Source of the DNA: Prostheceraeus crozeri
Taxonomy: Eukaryota > Platyhelminthes > Polycladida > Euryleptidae
Length of the DNA: 64,000 nt
Assembly: GCA_907163375.1 (NCBI GenBank)
Contig: CAJQUW010005721.1
Span: forward strand, 18,089 to 82,088
Direction: 5' to 3'
The position numbers and the translations under genes are program-made. The notes beneath the pieces were generated by a model, which was not told the origin of the DNA, made no database searches, and worked only from the letters and a program-made list of their open reading frames with translations. This document shows positions 8,816-20,817 of the stretch, in pieces. Position 1 is the first letter of the stretch. Each line of letters begins with the position of its first letter.

Positions 8816-11800
8816 CACCGTTCGACTCTTCACGACCTAAATTTGCATCATGTTCAATGGAAGATTGATCTTCTTGCCCCTCGAGACTACTTCTGGCCGT
8901 GACCATCAATGTTGATGAAAGTTATCTCTACACCCAAACACTCAGACAATGCAATTTATCCGCTGTGGATACAACATCGTCCACAGGTTACCCTGGTTAT
9001 AAGAGAATTGATTGAAAGTTGGCGCAGGTAATTGTAGGGGTGGGGGCCCAGCAATCCTCCATTTTCATGCCTCACTGCCAACATCTGCAGACTGAATCAC
9101 AAAATGGATGCTTTTCCACAGTTATAACGATTGAAGCTTCGATAGAGTTAATTCAGACTTCAAACGCAAGATAAATATTTCAATTCAGGGAAGTGGATTT
9201 AGCGCGTCGGTGACTTTGAGATACACAAGCTTGATTTAATTCACTGACGCTTGCTGGCACTTTGCATCTAAAAACAATTACAAGTGGCAAAACGTAAAAT
9301 TGGTTCTTTGAAATGATGACGGCATTGGCCAGACTCTAAATGGACATCAAAAGGTAAATAGTTTATGAAATATCGGAAGGCTATTGAGTTTACACCTCGA
9401 CCAGGAATATCGAATGATTTGGTTTTGCAAACCGAAAATATATTTTTCATTAGCCTTCATTTCTCTGTATGATAAACTGTAACAACTGTAAGACCAATCT
9501 TGGTAATTTCGCTTCGAGTAGTAAATACAGTTCTATAAGCAATGAAACGAGTGTAAGAATATCTTAAGTGCAAAAACAAGTGCAAATTCTGTAATAAAAA
9601 ATCATACGAAGTATATACGCACAAGTAAAAGTCAAAATTCAAAATAATATAGAAACAATTATCTTCTAAATCTGTGTAGGTTTGCTGTCATAATAATAAG
9701 TGTCACAGGGCAAAACTTTGTCTTGCTCTTCTGAAAGGGAAAGATAAGATCACTGTCTTTAACCTGTAGATTCACCATGATAATAGACTTTCTTTCATTT
9801 GATAATGAAATGATTAATGAACACGCAATGATCAGCCATCTCTACGGTACTGAATTATGTTGGATGATAGGATAATGTTCACTATCTATGTACACAGCAC
9901 ATGCATGTGCATTAGATTGCTATGAGCTGATATCCAATTACGCGTATAATTGTCTTGTGGATGAGTCCAAATACTATTCCAAAAGCATTTTGTCTAGTCT
10001 ATCTGTGTCATTTTTCTAACCAAGATTTTGATGCCAAAACTTTCATTTAAAGAAAAGTAGTTCTGCTTGACAAAATTTAATGTCATGGACAACCGTTCAA
10101 AGATGTAGTCAATGATCATTGTGAATCTTCAAGAGGAGATCACTGCCTTTCAGATGATGTACAGCCTATGATACTTGTGCAGTCAAATGAGGTGAACATT
10201 AATGATGTAACATTAATTTTGCTGAAGAGTGTAGAAGTAGATACCTCATGATGCTATCAATAGTATAGCTAATATGTGATGTAGCCATATATAGTGCATA
10301 CGTACATGATGTGATAATTAGAATATCGTCATCAATTAACACCTCCTCTTACGTTGCTGATGATACAATTTCTGGGCCTTGATCGGTTATATCTCTGGTT
10401 CTACATTTCTCGCAAGATCTCAATGATCCTTGTAGTTAATTAATTGTTCCTGTCTTGACTCTTGCTCGGACAGTGAATGTTTCATAGTCATCACAATGAT
10501 GAACTACTGAAATGGGATTCAAATTCGAAGAAGTAATATCCAATTTTGATGAGAAAGTATCGAAGATGTTATCATTTTCCTCTCTTGGAAATCCATCCTC
10601 TTAAGGTGGAGAATCAATTATTCATGCAAATTTCCAAGATAGAAACTCCCGATTCAATCCCAACTTCGTGTCTCCGCTCACCTATAAACCACTTTATTGA
10701 CTAATTATTTAGCAATACGATGACCATCAATGAAACTTGTCCTCCCATCGATTACTGCTCTTCATATATTCTGGAAGATTGAGTCTATCATTGGAAAATA
10801 ATCCCTTGGAACTAATTAGGAAAAGTCAGCTAAGGATCGTTCAGATATTACTTGGAATGAGCAACTCGTGGAGATTAGGATGCAGCAGTGAGATCATGGT
10901 CGAGAACTAGCCGCAGCGTCTCGCTGGCGTGAAATGTTACTCGTCTGATGATTTATTCTTGTGTAAGATACTTAGATACATGGAAGATAGGACTCGTAAT
11001 GTGAAACCAAAGTATCTCAGACATTGCTGAAGGTCATCTTCAGTACTGCGGAATTTATTTTCCATCACCTCACAACATCCTTGCATCTGAAGCTGAAATG
11101 AGGAATCGATCGACTTGAGGTTGTGTCTTTGTGCACTTTCGAAAGCTATGACGCTGACTCAAGGCAGTCGAATCATACTCAATGCCTTCTGGAGTCTATG
11201 GTCAGTCTATGCAGTCAAAACACGACAGCATACAAACAGGAGACCTTTCCAAGACTTCTTAAGAACCTGTCAGCACTTCCAAGACTTGTTATTAATGCGT
11301 AATATTAATATATTAATCAATCCCTGCAGTTTCGGTGTTTGTACGCCATTTTGATTTATTCTCATTTCTCGAAGAAGGCTAGCAATATGATATTCCAACA
11401 GTGACAGTTGAAAAGAACGGTCCAAACTACACAAAAAAGGTATTGACTAAATAATTGAGAATTATTTCAAACGAGATTAGAATGCAGTTTTGGTTTCATT
11501 TCCGATAGTTTGAATTTTCGTCATTTTATCGAAAGGGGCTCATCGTGTGATTTTCAAGCTGTGATCTTTGAAACTTTGTGCAAAAATACATCACAAACCG
11601 TCAAGAAATATAATGGGAAATGTAACCGCCTCTGCTGACAGACACCGTCACATGTAACTGATACTGAGTGAATGATGCAGTCGTTGACAAGTGTTTCTAA
11701 GGGAAACGCATGCTACTTCTGTGCCGTTGTTGAACATCGCAAAAAGCTTAACTCCATTCTAGGACCTTTATTGTTAAAAAAATTCTATGGGTGGGAATGT

Positions 11801-12265
11801 GTGTTGAGTAATGTTTGATTCACACCGGTCGACGAAGACTTTTCGGAGTAGACTTAGTGAATTCTTTGCGAAGGCTTATTTATCATCTCAGTGGTCGCAG
11901 CCCATTATCAGTCAGATATTCTGAAGTCATAGGCTCAGAGCTGGAAACCCTAGTAGCTAACCCCTAAAATGTAGTACCCGGGCCGATGCTTATTATGTCT
12001 GAAATCATGAAATTTCCTCCTCATTTGACCATTTAAATACTCTGAATCAAGTTCATATGATGGCCTGTCAACATGGTTCTTAAGCAGTATAATGAAATAA
12101 ACACCGACATAGCAACTACACGTTTTCAAACAGACTGCATGTCTTCAGTGCATCGGTTTATATAAACTTAAATGCAACTTACGACAATGGCAGCTATCTG
12201 CACATCAAATAAGATACAAATTATTTGTGAAAGATACACCCGCTATGCATCATGTACAACATTCA
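8816..12265. other. Intron sequence without recognised features
   Basis: 3.4 kb of AT-rich sequence. Several 5- to 10-bp local palindromes but no exon, tRNA-like box or repeat family recognised. Confidence 0.5.
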
Positions 12266-15200
12266 AAACAAATGATAACTCACTGCCTATCAAATGATTG
12301 GAAACTCACTGCCTATCAAATGATTGGAAACTCACTGCCTATCAAATGATTGGAAACTCACTGCCTATCAAATGATTGAAAACTCACTGCCTATCAAATG
12401 ATTGAAAACTCACTGCCTATCAAATGATTGGAAACTCACTGCCTATCAAATGATTGGAAACTCACTGCCTATCAAATGATTGGAAACTCACTGTCTATCA
12501 AATGATTGAAAACTCACTGCCTATCAAATGACTGAAAACTCACTGCCTATCAAATGATTGGAAACTCACTGCCTATCAAATGACTGGAAGCTCACTGCCT
12601 ATCAAATGATTGGAAACTCACTGCCTATCAAATGATTGAAAACTCACTGCCTATCAAATGATTGGAAACTCACTGCCTATCAAATGATTGAAAACTCACT
12701 GCCTATCAAATGATTGAAAACTCACTGCCTATCAAATGATTGGAAACTCACTGCCTATCAAATGATTGAAAACTCACTGCCTATCAAATGATTGGAAACT
12801 CACTGCCTATCAAATGATTGAAAACTCACTGCCTATCAAATGATTGGAAACTCACTGCCTATCAAATGATTGGAAACTCACTGCCTATCAAATGATTGGA
12901 AACTCACTGCCTATCAAATGATTGGAAACTCACTGCCTATCAAATGATTGAAACTCACTGCCTATCAAATGACTGAAAACTCACTGCCTATCAAATGATT
13001 GGAAACTCACTGCCTATCAAATGATTGGAAACTCACTGCCTATCAAATGATTGGAAACTCACTGTCTATCAAATGATTGAAAACTCACTGCCTATCAAAT
13101 GACTGAAAACTCACTGCCTATCAAATGATTGGAAACTCACTGCCTATCAAATGATTGAAAACTCACTGCCTATCAAATGATTGGAAACTCACTGCCTATC
13201 AAATGATTGAAAACTCACTGCCTATCAAATGATTGAAAACTCACTGCCTATCAAATGATTGGAAACCCACTGCCTATCAAATGATTGAAAACTCACTGCC
13301 TATCAAATGATTGGAAACTCACTGCCTATCAAATGATTGAAAACTCACTGCCTATCAAATGATTGGAAACTCACTGCCTATCAAATGATTGGAAACTCAC
13401 TGCCTATCAAATGATTGAAAACTCACTGCCTATCAAATGATTGAAAACTCACTGCCTATCAAATGATTGAAAACTCACTGCCTATCAAATGATTGAAAAC
13501 TCACTGCCTATCAAATGATTGAAAACTCACTGCCTATCAAATGATTGAAAACTCACTGCCTATCAAATGATTGGAAACTCACTGCCTATCAAATGATTGA
13601 AAACTCACTGCCAATCAAATGATTGAAAACTCACTGCCTATCAAATGATTGGAAACTCACTGCCTATCAAATGATTGAAAACTCACTGCCAATCAAATGA
13701 TTGAAAACTCACTGCCTATCAAATGATTGGAAACTCACTGCCTATCAAATGATTGGAAACTCACTGCCTATCAAATGATTGGAAACTCACTGCCTATCAA
13801 ATGATTGAAAACTCACTGCCTATCAAATGATTGAAAACTCACTGCCTATCAAATGATTGAAAACTCACTGCCTATCAAATGATTGGAAACTCACTGCCTA
13901 TCAAATGATTGGAAACTCACTGCCTATCAAATGATTGAAAACTCACTGCCTATCAAATGATTGAAAACTCACTGCCTATCAAATGATTGAAAACTCAGTG
14001 CCTATCAAATGATTGGAAACTCACTGCCTATCAAATGATTGGAAACTCACTGCCTATCAAATGATTGGAAACTCACTGCCTATCAAATGATTGGAAACTC
14101 ACTGCCTATCAAATGATTGGAAACTCACTGCCTATCAAATGATTGAAAACTCACTGCCTATCAAATGATTGAAAACTCACTGCCTATCAAATGATTGGAA
14201 ACTCACTGCCTATCAAATGATTGAAAACTCACTGCCTATCAAATGATTGGAAACTCACTGTCTATCAAATGATTGAAAACTCACTGCCTATCAAATGATT
14301 GGAAACTCACTGCCTATCAAATGATTGAAAACTCACTGCCTATCAAATGATTGAAAACTCACTGCCTATCAAATGATTGGAAACTCACTGCCTATCAAAT
14401 GATTGGAAACTCACTGCCTATCAAATGATTGGAAACTCACTGCCTATCAAATGATTGGAAACTCACTGGCTATCAAATGATTGAAAACTCACTGGCTATC
14501 AAATGATTGAAAACTCACTGGCTATCAAATGATTGGAAACTCACTGCCTATCAAATGATTGAAAACTCACTGCCTATCAAATGATTGAAAACTCACTGCC
14601 TATCAAATGATTGGAAACTCACTGCCTATCAAATGATTGGAAACTCACTGCCTATCAAATGATTGGAAACTCACTGCCTATCAAATGATTGGAAACTCAC
14701 TGCCTATCAAATGATTGAAAACTCACTGCCTATCAAATGATTGGAAACTCACTGCCTATCAAATGATTGAAAACTCACTGCCTATCAAATGATAACTCAC
14801 TGCCTATCAAATGATTGGAAACTCACTGCCTATCAAATGATTGAAAACTCACTGCCTATCAAATGATTGAAAACTCACTGCCTATCAAATGATTGAAAAC
14901 TCACTGCCTATCAAATGATTGGAAACTCACTGCCTATCAAATGATTGAAAACTCACTGCCTATCAAATGATTGGAAACTCACTGCCAATCAAATGATTGA
15001 AAACTCACTGCCTATCAAATGATTGGAAACTCACTGCCTATCAAATGATTGGAAACTCACTGCGTATCAAATGATTGAAAACTCACTGCCTATCAAATGA
15101 TTGAAAACTCACTGCCTATCAAATGATTGAAAACTCACTGCCTATCAAATGATAACTCACTGCCTATCAAATGATTGGAAACTCACTGCCTATCAAATGA

Positions 15201-16608
15201 TTGAAAACTCACTGCCTATCAAATGATTGAAAACTCACTGCCTATCAAATGATTGAAAACTCACTGCCAATCAAATGATTGAAAACTCACTGCCAATCAA
15301 ATGATTGAAAACTCACTGCCTATCAAATGATTGAAAACTCACTGCCTATCAAATGATTGGAAACTCACTGCCTATATGATTGAAAACTCACTGCCTATCA
15401 AATGATTGGAAACTCACTGCCTATCAAATGATAACTCACTGCCTATCAAATGATTGGAAACTCACTGCCTATCAAATGATTGGAAACTCACTGCCTATCA
15501 AATGATTGAAAACTCACTGCCTATCAAATGACTGAAAACTCACTGCCTATCAAATGATTGGAAACTCACTGCCTATCAAATGATTGGAAACTCACTGCCT
15601 ATCAAATGATTGAAAACTCACTGCCTATCAAATGACTGAAAACTCACTGCCTATCAAATGATTGGAAACTCACTGCCTATCAAATGATTGGAAACTCACT
15701 GCCTATCAAATGATTGAAAACTCACTGCCTATCAAATGACTGAAAACTCACTGCCTATCAAATGATTGGAAACTCACTGCCTATCAAATGATTGGAAACT
15801 CACTGCCTATCAAATGATTGGAAACTCACTGCCTATCAAATGACTGAAAACTCACTGCCTATCAAATGACTGAAAACTCACTGCCTATCAAATGACTGAA
15901 AACTCACTGCCTATCAAATGATTGAAAAATCACTGCCTATCAAATGATTGAAAACTCACTCCCTATCAAATGATTGAAAACTCACTGCCTATCAAATGAC
16001 TGAAAACTCACTGCCTATCAAATGACTGAAAACTCACTGCCTATCAAATGATTGGAAACTCACTGCCTATCAAATGATTGAAAACTCACTCCCTATCAAA
16101 TGATTGAAAACTCACTGCCTATCAAATGATTGGAAACTCACTGCCTATCAAATGATTGGAAACTCACTGCCTATCAAATGATTGAAAACTCACTGCCTAT
16201 CAAATGATTGGAAACTCACTGCCTATCAAATGATTGGAAACTCACTGCCTATCAAATGATTGGAAACTCACTGCCTATCAAATGATTGGAAACTCACTGC
16301 CTATCAAATGACTGAAAACTCACTGCCTATCAAATGATTGGAAACTCACTGCCTATCAAATGATTGAAAACTCACTGCCTATCAAATGACTGAAAACTCA
16401 CTGCCTATCAAATGATTGGAAACTCACTGCCTATCAAATGATTGGAAACTCACTGCCTATCAAATGATTGAAAACTGACTGCCTATCAAATGATTGAAAA
16501 CTCACTGCCTATCAAATGATTGGAAACTCACTGCCTATCAAATGATTGGAAACTCACTGCCTATCAAATGATTGAAAACTCACTGCCTATCAAATGATTG
16601 GAAACTCA
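12266..16608. repeat. 26-bp satellite array, about 167 copies
   Basis: Unit TCAAATGATTGGAAACTCAC + TGCCTA (26 nt). The main variant position is TTGGAAA versus TTGAAAA; rarer variants are GACTGAAA, TGTCTA, TGGCTA, TGCCAA and CCCTATC. A shortened unit, AAATGATAACTCACTGCC, begins the array at about 12,276 and recurs near 14,791, 15,151 and 15,430, each time in similar surroundings, a sign of higher-order duplication. It lies within the 29-kb intron between exons 31,953 and 2589. Confidence 0.97.
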
Positions 16609-17495
16609 TTTTGCTGCTCAACATCAATTTACTTACAGATGGTACATAGGCCCTACAGCATATGATCATATAATCAGCAATTAGATTTTTAGAATGACTC
16701 TCAAGGCAACTACACTCAACTACTAAGGATGGTAAAGTGCTCAAAACGATAAAATTTCTCACCCAAGCCCAGATACGAAATTCATCCTGGCCTAATATTT
16801 TGGGTCGAAAAAAGCGGCCCGCCTGCAGCTCTGCCTTGGCTACATGCCGTCATGGATTACTACGTGCAGGTGCGAGCTACGAGTAGGTGCTGAGATAGCC
16901 AAAAACACACATTAAGGAAATACATCTTCTCTTCCAAATGACTTAAATTTCGAACTTTCGAGGTCCCCTGTTCAATCCAGAATGTTCAGATTATTTCGAA
17001 GCATACTCAGTCATATGAAGAACATATAATTCATTATTTTGATTCCACGATGAGAGAAAGCAAATGGTTAACACACAGTTTTGATGATTCGCTTCATGTG
17101 ATGATGATGCATGTGTTGAAGGAAAATTGCGGCTGCCTAGTGACGCAAATCACAACTTAGTTACAGAAGAATGATCGTACCGAGAGGAACTTAGAATAGA
17201 TATGATTTTTCTCGACGAGCATGTCATTTTCCATCAAAGTCAGATAAAAATAAGTTATAATAAGACAAATGGATGTTCGTTCTCGGTCTATGATCCAATC
17301 ATTTTCGACTATACAACCATGCATGCAAGTCGGCGTTATAATCACAGTCACAATTCCTGACATTTGTACGTCAGTAGTCGGCATGAATAAGAATAAGCGA
17401 CAGCAGCACTCACTTCAATTTCTATGCTTCAAATATTTACTTTGGAGTGTCTCAGATCATCGCACACTCACTGACATAAAAATAAATATTTCGTC
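16609..17495. other. Intron sequence after the satellite
   Basis: No gene or repeat recognised. Open frames at 17,157-17,538 lie on both strands over the same stretch and have no protein-like pattern. Confidence 0.45.
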
Positions 17496-17499
17496 ACAC

Positions 17500-17765
17500 A
17501 CGGTGACATGTGACGCCGTGGCTAGTGACGTGGATTAACGATCTGGAGGTGAAGGGTTCAAGTCTGAAGGGAGAGGATTCCTCAACGAGGCATAGTGAAG
17601 AATGCTGATATGCTGTCTCGCTACATAATAGTGATGATGTCGATATCACTTGGCAGATGACTTCTGCCTTCACTCGCATTCCTTTTACATACCGTCAGCG
17701 TGGCCTAGTGAAGAAGGTGCGAGCTCGTCTCCACCGCGGACTTCGGTTCGATTCCTAGGTCAGGC
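17500..17765 (+). mobile_element. Composite tRNA-derived SINE (S2 with an extra tRNA-like head)
   Basis: A first tRNA-like segment has CCGTGGCTAGTGACGTGG and the B-box-like GGTTCAAGTCTG (17,516-17,565). It is followed by the S2 leader (GATATCACTTGGCAGATGAC, TTCACTCGCATTCCTTTT), then the S2 head (GCGTGGCCTAGTGAAG, GGTTCGATTCC) ending near 17,760. Two tRNA-like units in one element suggest a dimeric SINE. Confidence 0.75.
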
Positions 17766-18095
17766 GAGTGCGGTCGGGGAATCAAGGGAGTTGGTGTCTT
17801 TTATTGACTTAATAGTTGTTATTCACTTTAGATATTCAATGATTGCTTGTTGACATTTGCAATGAGTTTTTGTGGCATTCCTTTATTGTTTCTCCCTATA
17901 AGCTGTGTATTCTTCTACAATATAATGACAATGGATTGTCGAACAGAATCTAGTTCCTTCTTGCGAATAATGAAGACTCAAAACAAGTTTTCTTGCTGAC
18001 GATCAACAGAAAAATGATCTTGAAGTGAACTAGACGGTTTCAAGAATAGGAATTACATACTATATTTTATTTTGCTATCATTAGAATTCATCTAT

Positions 18096-18235
18096 CAGTC
18101 CGGCAGGCAGAACGAGCTTCTGCAGTGAACGAAGCAGAAAATCAGACTTTCACAGTATGATGTACATCCTATGGTTACTACGAATCTGCGAGTCTGCCAA
18201 GTTCTGTCTGGTTTCTCTTCTTGTCAGATAGGTTG
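18096..18235 (-). mobile_element. MITE family C, full-length copy
   Basis: From GTCCGGCAGGCAGAACGAGC to TTCTTGTCAGATAG; the ends are imperfect inverted repeats (TTGTCYGRCA type). It matches 28,738-28,885 along its whole length and 18,585-18,720 in the other orientation. Confidence 0.75.
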
Positions 18236-18584
18236 AGAAAAAGGCACATTACCTGTAAATCCAATCGAAGCAGGCTCATTTTGGTTAAAATGAGATGTTC
18301 ATTGAGCAAGTGAAAAGTAGTAAATTTAAAGCTTTATCATGCTCATGCACCTTTGTCTATGAAGCTAAACACATTCAAATTTAATAGTGGCAAAAACACC
18401 ATTATGGTCAATTTCAACCATGCTCTCGTATACATTGCTGATCAGAGGCATGATGAGAACATTTCTATTCAAAATAATATGGCTCTAGACTTAATATTTT
18501 TCGCTAAACAGCGTAGAAAATCTCATATTTGCCGAAAACTTCAGTCTGCTTTCCCCAATGGATTTGCACGTGTTTATCTTTCAT

Positions 18585-18720
18585 ACTGTATCACAAGAAG
18601 AGGAACTAACCAGAACTCGGCAGACGTGGAGATTCATAGTAGGCATAGGTTGTACATCATTCTATGAAAGTCTCATTGTCGGCCTCGTTCCCTGCACAAA
18701 CTCCTGCCGGCTGCCGGACT
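18585..18720 (+). mobile_element. MITE family C copy that founds the 76-bp satellite
   Basis: Starts at AGAAGAGGAACTAACCAGAA, passes ACTCGGCAGACGTGGAGATT and ends at GCTGCCGGACTATGAGG. Its right half is the first unit of the array that follows. Confidence 0.75.
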
Positions 18721-19705
18721 ATGAGGTGTACATCATTCTGTGAAAGTCTCATTGTCGGCCTCGTTCCCTGCACAAACTCCTGCCGGCTGCCGGACTATGA
18801 GGTGTACATCATTCTATGAAAGTCTCATTTTCGGCCTCGTTCCCTGCAGAAACTCGTGCTGGTTGCCGGACTATGAGGTGTACATCATTCTGTGAAAGTC
18901 TCATTGTCGGCCTCGTTCCCTGCACAAACTCGTGCTGGCTGCAGGACTATGAGGTGTACATCATTCTGTGAAAGTCTCATTGTCGGCCTCGTTCCCTGCA
19001 GAAACTCGTGCTGGCTGCCGGACTATGAGGTGTACATCATTCTGCGAAAGTCTCATTGTCGGCCTCGTTCCCTGCAGAAACTCGTGCTGGCTGCCGGACT
19101 ATGAGGTGTACATCATTCTATGAAAGTCTCATTTTCGGCCTCGTTCCCTGCAGAAACTCGTGCTGGCTGCCGGACTATGAGGTGCACATCATTCTGTGAA
19201 AGTCTCATTGTCGGCCTCGTTCCCTGCACAAACTCGTGCTGGTTGCCGGACTATGAGGTGTACATCATTCTGTGAAAGTCTCATTCTCGGCCTCGTTCCC
19301 TGCAGAAACTCGTGCTGGCTGCCGGACTATGAGGTGTACATCATTCTGTGAAAGTCTCATTGTCGGCCTCGTTCCCTGCAGAAACTCGTGCTGGCTGCCG
19401 GACTATGAGGTGTACATCATTCTGTGAAAGTCTCATTTTCAGCCTCGTTCCCTGCAGAAACTCGTGCTGGCTGCCGCACTATAAGGTGTACATCATTCTG
19501 TGAAAGTCTCATTGTCGGCCTCGTTCCCTGCAGAAACCCGTTCTGGCTGCCGGACTATGAGGTGTACATCATTCTGTGAAAGTCTCATTGTCGGTGTCGT
19601 TCCCTGCAGAAACTCGTGCTGGCTGCCGGACTATGAGGTGTACATCATTCTGTGAAAGTCTCATTGTCGGTGTCGTTCCCTAAAGAAACTCGTGCTGGTA
19701 GGCGA
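18650..19705 (+). repeat. 76-bp satellite, about 14 copies
   Basis: Unit: GTGTACATCATTCTGTGAAA, GTCTCATTGTCGGCCTCGTT, CCCTGCAGAAACTCGTGCTG, GCTGCCGGACTATGAG. The sequence is the right half of MITE family C. Isolated units also occur at 29,862-29,915 and, diverged, at 57,425-57,500. The last unit degrades at CCCTAAAGAAACTCGTGCTG near 19,700. Confidence 0.95.
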
Positions 19706-19976
19706 TGCAAATAAAAAATTTATCATGCGATCAAAATCATGTCATGAAATATTCACCAATCATAATACATGTTTAAGTCACACCAATCAAGGAAAGTTAC
19801 ATAAATCAATTTAGAGCTGAAACGGAGTAAATCCCTAGATTAGCACATCTTTCCTTCATTAATATTGAGATCAAAAAATTTCAAAACTACATGTATCTCC
19901 TCCAATAGAAGACATGAATTTCGCACTAACCTGGTATTTGTTACAATGTATGGCAGTTAACGGGAGGTGAATTCTA
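19706..19976. other. Plain AT-rich spacer
   Basis: Between the 76-bp satellite and the foldback. Nothing recognised. Confidence 0.5.
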
Positions 19977-20212
19977 CGGCAATTATTTTCGACATTGAAA
20001 ATATGCAGAAGATTTTCTCTCCCTTTTATAGAATGCCAACAAATCAAAAACTACTTTTGTATCAGCGGATGCTTCGGGTCCAGACCCTTTTTCAACGGAA
20101 GAGGTATCAAATGGGAACGGCCGCTGATTTTTTTGAGTTTTTGATTTGTTGGCATCATATAAAAGGAAGAGAAAACCTACTGTGTATTTTAAATACCGAA
20201 AATAATTGCCGT
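19977..20212. repeat. 236-bp foldback (long inverted repeat)
   Basis: Left arm begins ACGGCAATTATTTTCGACAT and continues through GATTTTCTCTCCCTTTTATA to TGCCAACAAATCAAAAACT. The right arm returns AGTTTTTGATTTGTTGGCA, TATAAAAGGAAGAGAAAACC and ends AAATAATTGCCGT. Arms are about 80 nt with few mismatches, and the pairing resumes inside (ATCAGCGG with CCGCTGAT), leaving a small apex. Either a foldback MITE or a locus that would transcribe a hairpin RNA. The open frame 19,967-20,299 across it is not protein-like. Confidence 0.9.
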
Positions 20213-20439
20213 GATTTATTCCAATGTTTTATGATAACTAAGTACTTTTTTAGGATGTATCAAGATATTCATTTTTGGCGTTCACTTGCCACAAAGTAAA
20301 ATAAGGATTTTCGAATAGGGACAAAGAATGTCGAATGTTCTTAGATAATTGAAGTTAAACCACTTTTCTTGAAAGGTTGATCCTCGTTGTGCTTAGTATA
20401 CTGCACATGAACATAGGTAGAAAAAATATAAATGATGGC

Positions 20440-20817
20440 TTAACGTCACTACTGTCCTTCCTGGGGGCTTGGACGGTGCTGGCACAGTCAGACTTTAATC
20501 TGGAGCGTAGTGATCTTTCAGTCCGGATACCCTTCCTGACGACTTCCAATGACACTTTCGGGGGTCGACCTCTGGACCGAGAGATTGCTAGGCCAAGCAC
20601 TTAACCACTGTGCCACGGAGACCGGATGCCCTTCCTGACGACTTCCAATGACACTTTCGGGGGTCGACCTCTAGACCGAGAGATTGCTAGGCCAAGCACT
20701 TAACCACTGTGCCACGGAGACCGGATGCCCTTCCTGACGACTTCCAATGACACTTTCGGGGGTCGACCTCTGGACCGAGAGATTGCTAGGCCAAGCACTT
20801 AACCACTATGCCACGTA
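20440..20817 (-). mobile_element. SINE S1 with the tRNA-like head in triplicate
   Basis: On the minus strand three about 100-bp heads (TCTCCGTGGCACAGTGG .. GGTCGACCCCC .. AGGGCATCCGG) stand in tandem, joined exactly as CATCCGG|TCTCCGTGG. They are followed by a single body (CGCTCCAGATTAAAGTCTGA, GTGCCAGCACCGTCC, tail GTAGTGACGTTAA). The heads differ by only a few bases, so the amplification is young. Confidence 0.88.

Noticed and set aside
12266..16608. CRISPR array
   Set aside because: Units are contiguous without unique spacers and vary only by point changes; the context is eukaryotic intron.
908..16608. Common origin of the two 26-bp satellites
   Set aside because: They share the period and the word AACTCAC but the rest does not align by eye; kept only as a question in the findings.
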